Shown one piece after another: positions 53,320 to 63,200 of a stretch of DNA of 64,000 bases. Location of the stretch: positions 1 through 64,000 of IMG/VR virus record IMGVR_UViG_3300019124_000006, one strand, 5' to 3'. Below the pieces are notes generated by a model, which saw only the letters and a program-made list of their open reading frames with translations, was not told where the DNA came from and did no database searches. How positions within the stretch are numbered: position 1 is the stretch's first letter; each line of letters starts with the position of its first letter. The position numbers were made by a program, and so were the translations under genes. The stretch is from a virus.

Positions 53320-56300
53320 ATGAATGAACCATGGAACCAAACACCAGAAGATATCCGAGTGAATATTGTATTACCTAAATCAAAAGATTTAAAAGTCGTT
53401 GCCGTTTCCGATCCGGTCTATTATCAAGACCGGACGGATCCCGAATATGAAAAACGAATTACTCGTCATATTGATTTTCTGAATCGGCAATCGGCAATTT
53501 TAGAACGGGATAAAAACTCGTTGGCTCTTGAAATGCAAGAACTCATGCGTAAAAAAGAGACGATAATTTATGATGGACAACGAGTATATCGCTTGTTTCA
53601 TTCCTTAAATCAACGACACAATCAACAAACTTTAGAGCTATTTGAAGAGTTTTATCGTAGCCTAAAAAATAATCAAAATCATTATATTTTTGATATCGAA
53701 ACATTTGGAGATGTTCATGATCGACAAAAACCATACAGCATTTCCGAGATTTCAATTAATGAATTTGACCGACAAGGCAATTTGGTTCGCAAAGGCTATA
53801 ACACCGTTTTGCGACAAGATCAAAAAACAGTAGATTATTTGCAGCAACTTATTGATGATATTCGAAAAGACAAATATGCTTACAATCGTTTAGAAGATTG
53901 GGAAAAACGGAGTCTAGTGGATTTAATGCGTTATGCAAGCTATATGAGTGAGTATGATGAACATGCGTTTTCTCATAACCTTAAAACTCAAGAAATCCAA
54001 CATCATTCCATTATTAAATCGGTGTTTGACCACCAAGACCAAGTGCATCATGGAAAGGTATTACGTAATATTGACCAATATCTTTTGTATATGCAATCAG
54101 GACTTGATTATCTAAAAAAACATGGTACACCAGTGCAAACAGCATTAAAACAGATCGAAAAATTATTTCAAGAGAATGCGGATCGTTTTTTCCTTACTTA
54201 TAACGGGTTAGTCTTTGACTGGCCAGTGTTAAAAGCTTTTGCAGAAAAACATGGGGTCACTTTGTCATCTATTAAACATCTTGACTACTTAAATGCCATT
54301 CGAACCGTATTTTCGGACTCTGATGTATTAAAACGAAGAATCAATCCAGATTTTCAGCGGAGTGCATACAGTAAAGATAAACTAGCTGCTATGCGTCAAG
54401 CATTAAATTTAGAAACACAAGATGAAGCGCACAACGCACAAATTGATACACATGACACAGCAAAAGTGATAGCTGCTACCTATGAACATCTTCATCAAGA
54501 AATCCAAAATTCGAAATTTCCGATTCGAGAAGGATTCAACTATCATCCTACGTATTTAACATGGAATGATGAGCCTCTTCGTCACGGACAAAAACTATTT
54601 GCCATTGGAGGAGCAATGGCCGTACAAGATGGAGACGAATCTTTCCGAGTGACCTTAGATGAAAATGGAAAATGGGTGCCTGTCACTAATGATTTCAATA
54701 AAACCGTCATTAATAGTAAAACCTTCTATGAATTTGCTGGTATGCAGAAATTAGAAGAAGGACAGCTGGCATTTCGATTTTTTGATCCAGACCGAAATGA
54801 ATATGCCTATATTGTTCGTAGCGGAGAACATGCATTTCAGGAACTGCAAGACTTTGTACAAAGTCGTTTTTACAATTGGGATGGATTAGACCCTCAATAT
54901 CAACGAGATATCTTGCACGCTGCTGAAGCAGACCGAGCCCGTCGTCGTTATCAGCGTTTCTTTAGTATGGATGGAGCCGGCAAAGGATTGGCAATTATAG
55001 ATGGGGAAATCGTCGAAAAAGGGACAGCAGGTTTTTCTGGCTTAAAACGAATGATTGCCAATGCCGAAATCATGAAAACTCATTTAGAAAGTAAAGGAGC
55101 CCAGTATCGTGCCAAAGTAGAAGAACTCATAGCACAAGGAATGAGTCGAAATCAAGCCAAAAGAGAAGCACGAAAAATACGGGCACATCAATTGCCAAAT
55201 CACCTAGATTTTGAAAGTTTATGGGATGAAAGTCGGCAGAAATACGTTATTAATGAAGCAGAAAGAAAGCAATTCTTTAAAATGTATAAGCGTTTAATCG
55301 ATGAACTTCCATATCTAAAAGAGGTAGTAGAAACCATTGATCAAGAATTTGCAGAAGAAATTCAACAAGCAGCTGCTATCAAAGATAACCGAAAACGACG
55401 CAGGGCTCTTATGGAGATTAATCAAAAACGAGATCAAGCCCTTATGAATTACTATCGATACATGACAGATGCCGTGGGAGAACCTGAACAAGAAAGGACA
55501 TTAAAAGAATTTGAAAATCGGCGTTTGGCTTTTTATGACCCGGAAGTAGACGATTATCGCACCTTGGATTTTACCACTGTCAAAAGTGCAAGAGATAGTT
55601 TATATCAATATGCTCGACGTGGCACAAAAGAAAGCCGTAATCAGCAAAAAGTGATGAAAGAGCGGTTAGATTTCCTTTTTCGTAATTTACAAACTCAGCA
55701 TATCATTACTCCAGGTCAATACTCTTATTACTCCGATGTATTATGGAACACCGATTCGGTATGGCATGCAGCAGGAGAGATTGCTATCAATATGAGACAA
55801 CGAAATAACGGAAAATATGAAACTACCTTAACAGAGCCATCCATGATTCAAAATCAAAATATTCAGCAGCTTACCAAAGAACAAAATCGACAGTTTATTC
55901 AAAGAGCTATCGAGGACACTCGTAATGCTCAATTGATTATCAATATGGACTCAGCAACAGGTAAGAAACTGATATTAGGTGAAGAAATAAGAAAAACATT
56001 AGAGATTTTGGATCAACAGCGTTTCTCACGACTAGAACCAAAAAACTATGAAGCATTAGAAGAATTGATTGCAAGTATTCGTAAAACTGATCGTACGAAA
56101 CAAATTGCATTAGTAATGGATACTCATTCTAATGATGGATTAATGAAAGCCTATGTCTATAACGGAAAAGATAGTATAACAGTTCGCAATCAATTAGCTC
56201 GAGGAACAACTCCTACACAAGCGTTAGAAATCGTCATGCCTTTGATTAATCAGGCCGGCACACATAAAGTAGGAGGCTTGGTATTAAATGCACATAATAT

Positions 56301-59300
56301 AGCTGTTCGAGAAGGAAAAAATATCGAGTTAATTTCAAGTGCCCAACATATTGCACGAGGATATGCTGATAGAATGGGATCTATTATGAAGGTATTCAAT
56401 GAAGGAGATATAGAATGGGCCAATACACTCGCACGACGTACTCTTCGTAATCAAATTGAAAGCATGTCAGGAATCCAGAGAAATATGGAATTCGGAGAAA
56501 ACGACACATATGTATGGGCGCAAAATCAGTCCGACATGTTAAAACAAGCACACGTCAAGCTAGGTAATGCTATGGTAGAAGATTTGTTTTACAACGGCTT
56601 TGAAGGTGTGCGACTAACAGAAAAAGATTTCTACGATCCGGATGATGTGTTTATAGATGACGGACATGGAAACCGAATCTTGCGCAAGGGTGTAACTTTA
56701 GAAGATGTAAAAATGGAAACCAGCCACAAGATGCTGATGCTCATGCCTAAATGGGCAGAGGAACGGTTAAAGATTCCTTTATTTACATCTTCTGTGAAAG
56801 CTGAGCACGTATCCAAAGCGATTTTATCAATGGAGGACATTCGCCAACTGATTCCTTATGGTACATTTTACAATCACGGCCGTGATAACGCTGTACAATA
56901 TATGAATGCTTATCTAATTAACTCTCAAACAGAAGAACGTTTAAGAAATATTAAAGGAGTCAGTCGGGATAGTTTATTGAAAACTCCTCGCCAACTAGAA
57001 TATGAGTCTATTCAGCCTAACAAAGTCAGCATGAATATGAGAATTGCTTATATGACGCAAGATGAACTACGTAAACGTGTAGAACAAATGATAAAAGATT
57101 CAAGAGGGCAACAACTTCTTTCCGAATTAGGATTTTTAGATGAGACAGGAAAACTTCAGTATGAAAAACTACCACGACTGTATGAGCAGCAGGGCATTAT
57201 TGCTAAAGATTTAATGGATGCGTTAGAAGTCAATAATGAAAAGCGATATGACAAAGGAAAACGATTTGAATTAGAAAAAGGGTTGCAAATAGGTAGCACT
57301 ATTCAACCAGGTCAGTTATTAGGATACCGAATCCATGATAATGGATACCGAGAAGCTATACGTTATGAAGGCACCAAAGTAGCCCAGCTTATTGATGGTG
57401 TGGAAGAAGGACGAGATTTAATTGTACGTTGGCAAACCCAACCATTTAAATTTATGCTTGACGGCGAAAAAATGACCGATTCCCCCGTAGATCGTCGATT
57501 TATTGAATATCTTACTGGTCGAAATGACATTGTAGGGATTATTAACCCAGATGTGGCGAAACACCACGACTTTGGAATGTTAATGTCGGGGGAAGCTAGA
57601 TTGCTAGCTGAAGAAATTAAAAAACTAAGCCCATCCAAACAAAAAACCGCTAGAAAAATTATTGAAAATGGTGGTATTGGGCTCAAGTGGAATCAAGAAA
57701 TGGGCGGGTTCATTGATCATAGTTTTGATTTGCAAATTGCTCGGGAACAATTTGATAAAGTATTTGAGCAACTCAACAAAGCCAAAATTCGTATTTCTCC
57801 AATAACTCCAACAGGATTGCGTATGGGTATTTTAGAAGGCCGTATGTCCAAAGTAGCCAATTATAGTAAAGTGATCGACCACAACGGAAGGCAAGTGATT
57901 GGCTATGAAGAAGGATATAATGCTGAAACTGGCGAATACGAAGTTCGTAAAGTATATGCAGATGGCAGAGATGGAGTACAATGGGGACACCGAGAGATGG
58001 GGGTACTAAAGAGCTATGGGTTAGAGAAAACCTATCAACATGTTCATCAAATTATGTTGGAACAAGCTCAGCAAACTCATCGTCTCCAAGAAACTAGAGC
58101 CGTTGCTGAATCATTGCGATATCTGACACATGAGGATCGTATTCAAACAGAGGCATTGAACATAGAAGACTTTGACTCTCTTCCAGAAATGTATCGTAGT
58201 GAGAATACGTACAAAGGAACGATTTTTGATCGTGAAAAAGTAAAAAGTTTAGTAAGCCAGTATAAAAATCATAATGCCATGAATGAGCATGGTTTCTGGC
58301 TAGAATTGCCTTCAGTAAAACGTCCTGATGGTAAGCTCGATAAAGTTACGATCCGCATGGACGAGACAGGGACATTAAAAGAAATTGATAAAATCTTTAT
58401 TCCATTTACGAAACTGGAAGGGGCACATGGCGATATCCATTTGCGGGATTTGCAAAAACAAATTGCTCGTATTTATGAAAAAGCGGAAGAAGTGCAACGA
58501 GCAACCAGTCTTCAAGATGCACGAATGGCCCATCAAGAATTGCAGCAAGCGGTTCGAGGATATGTCAAACAATCATTTAAAGAACTCACCTCTTCTAAAG
58601 GTATGCTATTTGGAGATGTCTTTAAAACCCATATGAATAATTCGGCTTCAGGACTTTTTAAACTCATGGATTATCATACGTCTCAAAAAGTGATGGAAAA
58701 ATGGGGAGAAGGAGAGTACACGATTATTTCTGAAGATACTGCCAAGAAGATGGGCATTTACGATCGATTAAAAGCCGGAAACGAATTGTATGTAGCAAAT
58801 GTCCGTTACCCAACATTCCATGATGGAGCCATGCAGTTTACAAAACTCAAAATGGCCGACTGGGTAAAAGAGGGAGAGTTTCATACTACATCCTTTGCAT
58901 CCATGCTTCAAAATGCAGACTCTGACGGAGACTACTCGCATATTGTCTTTGTTGATGATAAAGACATTCAAGAAGAATGGAGAAGGGCACATGATCAAAC
59001 ACGACAAAAATTTGAAGAACGATGGAGAGCACATTTAGAAAAAACGGACCCAACACACCCATCATATCAAGAAGCAAAACCGGTAAGTATTCGAGATACG
59101 GAAGCAAAGGGAGTAGCTGATGAGCAATGGAAACAGTTTGTTTTGAAGCGAATCGGAAACAATGATCAAGAAACAGCATCTAAAATCGGTAAGATGACCA
59201 TCGGACGAGCTTCCAACTTAAACTTATTTATTCGTCAAGTGGCAGACCGGTACTATGCCGATAACCCGGAAATTAACAATAAAATAAAAGAATTTGGTCG

Positions 59301-60225
59301 GGGACTCGAACAAAAGCTCATCGACGCAAAGCACGGAGCTGAACCAGCGGGCTTAAAAATGATTGATGCCATTTATGCAGGAAATTGGGAGAAAGCCTTT
59401 GAAATTGATAAGCAATATTTTGATGGCATGTTCCAAAAGGACTATTATATGAACGTGGTTGCTCAGGAAATGCCAATGGCACTTACTCGAATGAGAGAGG
59501 GACTTCGCACAGCAGGCTTTAAATTTGGAACAAGTACCGGAATCAATGCCAACTATGGAGTTCAGAAGTTAATCGATTTATTATACGGACAAGCAGATCC
59601 ACAAGAGTATGGGGGAGATAATAAAGCATTAGCCATGTGGCATAAATATCTTCAAAGCGAAGGCATGAACATAGATCTTCATGGAGAACAACAAGCTCCT
59701 ATGCCTATTCAACGATTAACAACAACTCCAATGAAAGAGCGAATAGATGAAGGAAAAGGAATATTAAATCGAGCTCGCAATACGTTGAGTGATGCTATTG
59801 GAGGAAGTATTTCGGGTGTCAAAGGGAAGATTAGTCAACTCTTTGATAGTATCCAAAACATGAATCCAAAAACCGCTGCCCTCTTGGGAGCAGGTCTTGC
59901 AGTAACGGGTATTGCAGGGTACAATATTCTTAACAGTGATAAACCTGTAATGCATTACAATAATGAAAGTCAAGAAAGAAAACGAGAACCTCGTCCGGCT
60001 TTGCAAGTAGATATGAATGATTACCATTCAACACAAAATGCATCCATTCATATTGAGGCTTCCGGAAGGAAAGTAGGTTCTGATCAAATGTCTCATATGG
60101 TGGCTCAAGGAATGAGAGAGTCCGGCATGAATGCAGGACCAACCCGCATTTCTGTGACCCATCGGGATAATACTCAACAATTAAACCGAGTTTGGTATCG
60201 GGATAAAGTACGAGAGAATATTTAG
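53320..60225 (+). CDS. Giant virion polymerase candidate: DnaQ exonuclease plus RNA polymerase-type barrel, 2301 residues
   Basis: ATG 53320 is preferred over GTG 53311 because AAAGGGAG is then eight bases upstream. Near residues 125-380 a DEDD exonuclease shows HYIFDIETFG, LTYNGLVFDWPVLKAF and AHNAQIDTHDTAKVI. Near residues 1828-1870 come ANVRYPTFHDGAMQF and then LQNADSDGDYSHIVF. This is the order of the catalytic double-psi barrel in the beta-prime subunit (R-x-P-T-x-H ... N-A-D-F-D-G-D). From family knowledge, large phages such as phiKZ and crAss-like phages package such polymerases. A hydrophobic segment (TAALLGAGLAVTGIAGYNIL, about 2186-2206) and a polar C-terminus follow. I infer a polymerase ejected with the DNA. 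The DnaQ fusion is unusual. Confidence 0.8.
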   Translation: MNEPWNQTPEDIRVNIVLPKSKDLKVVAVSDPVYYQDRTDPEYEKRITRHIDFLNRQSAILERDKNSLALEMQELMRKKETIIYDGQRVYRLFHSLNQRHNQQTLELFEEFYRSLKNNQNHYIFDIETFGDVHDRQKPYSISEISINEFDRQGNLVRKGYNTVLRQDQKTVDYLQQLIDDIRKDKYAYNRLEDWEKRSLVDLMRYASYMSEYDEHAFSHNLKTQEIQHHSIIKSVFDHQDQVHHGKVLRNIDQYLLYMQSGLDYLKKHGTPVQTALKQIEKLFQENADRFFLTYNGLVFDWPVLKAFAEKHGVTLSSIKHLDYLNAIRTVFSDSDVLKRRINPDFQRSAYSKDKLAAMRQALNLETQDEAHNAQIDTHDTAKVIAATYEHLHQEIQNSKFPIREGFNYHPTYLTWNDEPLRHGQKLFAIGGAMAVQDGDESFRVTLDENGKWVPVTNDFNKTVINSKTFYEFAGMQKLEEGQLAFRFFDPDRNEYAYIVRSGEHAFQELQDFVQSRFYNWDGLDPQYQRDILHAAEADRARRRYQRFFSMDGAGKGLAIIDGEIVEKGTAGFSGLKRMIANAEIMKTHLESKGAQYRAKVEELIAQGMSRNQAKREARKIRAHQLPNHLDFESLWDESRQKYVINEAERKQFFKMYKRLIDELPYLKEVVETIDQEFAEEIQQAAAIKDNRKRRRALMEINQKRDQALMNYYRYMTDAVGEPEQERTLKEFENRRLAFYDPEVDDYRTLDFTTVKSARDSLYQYARRGTKESRNQQKVMKERLDFLFRNLQTQHIITPGQYSYYSDVLWNTDSVWHAAGEIAINMRQRNNGKYETTLTEPSMIQNQNIQQLTKEQNRQFIQRAIEDTRNAQLIINMDSATGKKLILGEEIRKTLEILDQQRFSRLEPKNYEALEELIASIRKTDRTKQIALVMDTHSNDGLMKAYVYNGKDSITVRNQLARGTTPTQALEIVMPLINQAGTHKVGGLVLNAHNIAVREGKNIELISSAQHIARGYADRMGSIMKVFNEGDIEWANTLARRTLRNQIESMSGIQRNMEFGENDTYVWAQNQSDMLKQAHVKLGNAMVEDLFYNGFEGVRLTEKDFYDPDDVFIDDGHGNRILRKGVTLEDVKMETSHKMLMLMPKWAEERLKIPLFTSSVKAEHVSKAILSMEDIRQLIPYGTFYNHGRDNAVQYMNAYLINSQTEERLRNIKGVSRDSLLKTPRQLEYESIQPNKVSMNMRIAYMTQDELRKRVEQMIKDSRGQQLLSELGFLDETGKLQYEKLPRLYEQQGIIAKDLMDALEVNNEKRYDKGKRFELEKGLQIGSTIQPGQLLGYRIHDNGYREAIRYEGTKVAQLIDGVEEGRDLIVRWQTQPFKFMLDGEKMTDSPVDRRFIEYLTGRNDIVGIINPDVAKHHDFGMLMSGEARLLAEEIKKLSPSKQKTARKIIENGGIGLKWNQEMGGFIDHSFDLQIAREQFDKVFEQLNKAKIRISPITPTGLRMGILEGRMSKVANYSKVIDHNGRQVIGYEEGYNAETGEYEVRKVYADGRDGVQWGHREMGVLKSYGLEKTYQHVHQIMLEQAQQTHRLQETRAVAESLRYLTHEDRIQTEALNIEDFDSLPEMYRSENTYKGTIFDREKVKSLVSQYKNHNAMNEHGFWLELPSVKRPDGKLDKVTIRMDETGTLKEIDKIFIPFTKLEGAHGDIHLRDLQKQIARIYEKAEEVQRATSLQDARMAHQELQQAVRGYVKQSFKELTSSKGMLFGDVFKTHMNNSASGLFKLMDYHTSQKVMEKWGEGEYTIISEDTAKKMGIYDRLKAGNELYVANVRYPTFHDGAMQFTKLKMADWVKEGEFHTTSFASMLQNADSDGDYSHIVFVDDKDIQEEWRRAHDQTRQKFEERWRAHLEKTDPTHPSYQEAKPVSIRDTEAKGVADEQWKQFVLKRIGNNDQETASKIGKMTIGRASNLNLFIRQVADRYYADNPEINNKIKEFGRGLEQKLIDAKHGAEPAGLKMIDAIYAGNWEKAFEIDKQYFDGMFQKDYYMNVVAQEMPMALTRMREGLRTAGFKFGTSTGINANYGVQKLIDLLYGQADPQEYGGDNKALAMWHKYLQSEGMNIDLHGEQQAPMPIQRLTTTPMKERIDEGKGILNRARNTLSDAIGGSISGVKGKISQLFDSIQNMNPKTAALLGAGLAVTGIAGYNILNSDKPVMHYNNESQERKREPRPALQVDMNDYHSTQNASIHIEASGRKVGSDQMSHMVAQGMRESGMNAGPTRISVTHRDNTQQLNRVWYRDKVRENI
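59897..59959 (+). promoter_or_regulatory. Internal promoter with palindrome near end of the giant polymerase gene
   Basis: TTGCAG (59897-59902) and TACAAT (59920-59925) are 17 bases apart, and the perfect TGTAATGCATTACA lies at 59946-59959. It falls within coding sequence, about 280 bases before the next start codon, so it could drive the baseplate hub gene. Being inside a gene and keeping a perfect palindrome makes chance less likely. Confidence 0.5.
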
Positions 60226-60236
60226 GGGGTATGCTC

Positions 60237-63200
60237 ATGTCATTCCAGCAATATATTCCCTATGGGGGATTGCTTGAGCATCACTTACGCATAGGGGACA
60301 CGATTTTTTACGTGCCCCCTACTGCTATTAGTGTGCATCGTCAAATGAAAAATCAACGAATATCTATTTTACGGGCACGCAATAGTTTGCCAGTAGAATC
60401 CGGTTATTTTGACCGGGTCATTGAATTTACTTTGTTCTTTCCGGATATTGAATCCATTAATAACGAGCTCCGTCCTTTATTGGCTCAGGTAAAGAAATGC
60501 CCGTTTCTTCCGATTGAAAATACGTATTTGAATGATATTCATAAAATTGAAGCCGTTACGATTGTAGGAGTTACTGTACAAACCACTCCAGGATTCCCTA
60601 ATACGCTTCAAGCTCAAATTCAATGTTATGCCTTTGAGCCGGCAAGTTATATTGCGGATGAGGATGACCGAACGTTTGACGAAATGTTTGACTGGCCACT
60701 ATTCCGTTGGTATTACAGTCGAAATTTAGATCCTCAAATCGGAAATATGTTTCACACGTATTTTGAACCTTTGTATGGAGAGTTGGATCATTCTTTTAAA
60801 TTTCGGATTGCCGCTATGGATGATTTAGATGCGATTGCCGCATGGAGAAAAGAAAAGAAAAAACTCATTCGAGATTTTCTAAGAGAAACCCGGGAAAACT
60901 TTTGGGGAAATGAAAAACGAGAAGAAGAATTTCATCAAAAATATGACAAGCTATATCAAAAAGCCATGTTTGAGTACCAGCTTCATTATGAAGATTGGAA
61001 TCTTCCGGGACTTGTTTTAACAGACCTATCTATTGGTTTTGAAAATAATATCGCATCCTTACAACTGCAAGAAGATGCTTCTCCAACTCATCAATACTTA
61101 GGTTCACAAGATACGATTTTAGTAGCCCGTTTTCAAACCGATAACATAGAAACCATTGCCGAATTAGAAGCTCTTGTCAATCGAGCCACGTATATGACTC
61201 GCACTTATCATAAAGAGGTATCGAATGGATTTTTAGAGTTTGATCACCCGTTGGCTCGATTATTTGGTGTGCGAAATGTTACGATCGAGGATATGCAAAC
61301 TAATACGATTGAAGGGTATCCCGGAGCACATGAAGTTGTTTTAACGATGATTGCCTATAACCGAGCAGAACGAAAATTAAATGAGGTACAATGGCTGTCA
61401 GAAACGGCTCAATGGGATATTAGCAAATATGAGGAGCTTTCTTTATTAGGGATTTTTACAGATTTTGACCTTGGAATTTCAGAAGATTATCAAGGTTCGG
61501 ATATCATCATGGACATGCCTCTTATTAGTCCATTTGCACGTTTTGTACGGTTTATGTGGGATCGCCCAATGTTTGAACAGATGTTTTTAGGTTTGAAAAA
61601 CTTTTTAGCCGGGCATCACAAAACACCTGCTGATTTAGATCAAGAAGGAGTTAAACGTATCATTTATGATGAATCCATTAAACAATTTTTCCGAGCAGCT
61701 GAAGTGTATCCCGATTTAGAGCTTCCGACATATGCAGAAGTAGCTATGGCAGGATTTCATGTGGAAAACACAAACGATGGCGTGTTTGTTGATCCAGACT
61801 TTTTCATTAAATATAAAAAAGGAACTCTATTTTGGGAAAATTTATTAAAATCCATTGAGCAAAATTATCAGGTTGTGTTACGAGATGCTTTAGGCGGAGA
61901 AGCAGTCGTTCATGGTGGTGAAATTAAAAATATCAATAAAGTAACCAGTGAGCAAATTCAAAAAGGAAAAAAGGACTTCCAAGAAGCTTCTGGTCAACAG
62001 CAAATGGATGCTTCTCCAATTGCAAAAGATCTCATCGATACGGGCAATTTAAAAAAGGAACAAATGGAAGCTTTGATTCGTCAGAAAGCTCAACAGTTTG
62101 GTTTAAATCAGAACTTCCCTTTGGCTTTTGCTCGTGCTATGGATGAGGAATTAAAGCAGTTTTATGATAAAGGAATGAATGCGAAACAAGGAAAAGTTGT
62201 TAATCGTAACAGTAGTGCACCTGTTATGATGAACAATCACTTTGAGTTTTACACGAATCCTGATGGAACCATTGACGGTGAGTATATTGGAGTGATGAAA
62301 GTTCGACGTTTATATGGCTCCAATGTGAATTTGCTAGGAAAAAACATCGAGTACAATGTGGAAACTGGTATCCGAAAAATGGCCGACTTTTATGCTGAAT
62401 TAGCTCGTATTCATGCGAATTCTGCCAATGGAGGCAAGAAAATTTATAACGAACAATACGTTTACGATTTGTTTGGTCTAAAAAATAAAAGAGGCACATT
62501 TGATGTAGAAAAAGCACGGTTTGCCGGAGTTGTCATGTTGTATCTTGGATTTGACCGAGAATATATGGCACTTGTTAAAGATAATAAACGACCACCACGG
62601 CAAATTGTGCAATTGGTGCAAAAAGTTTTGGATAACGTAAAAAATGAAGAACAATGGACTAATCAGCAAATTCACAATCGGGTAAAGAATTTACCAATCA
62701 AAGATTTTAAATCTGTAGGAACTCAGGCAAGTGCAGTTACTTCTACCACGAGTGCTTCTTATGTAGATGATAATAATCAAATTTATAAAGGCATGCTTCA
62801 TGATATGCTGCGTTATGATAAACGAGGTCGATTGGTTCGAGCATTCCCAACATTTTTCCTTACTTTTATTGATGAGGGTCAATATATCGGAACTATCAAA
62901 CTGTCCGATCAATTTTTTCAGTATAAAGCAGTCATGGATATCATGTACACCAATAATCGAAAAGAAGCATCAAGTACATTAGTCTTAGAAATGTCTAATA
63001 TTTATGGGACTTTAGATGATGCCGAAAAAGGAATGGATTTAACTCACACAGGTTACTCAGAAGTCTTTAAAGCCATGACACTTCCGGGAGCTGTAACACG
63101 GGAAGCAGAGCGTTCCCGTCACCGAAATCCAAATTACTATAAATCGATTATGCTTCGCACTGGGACTCGTATTCATTTTCGAATGGGATATGGCTCTAAT

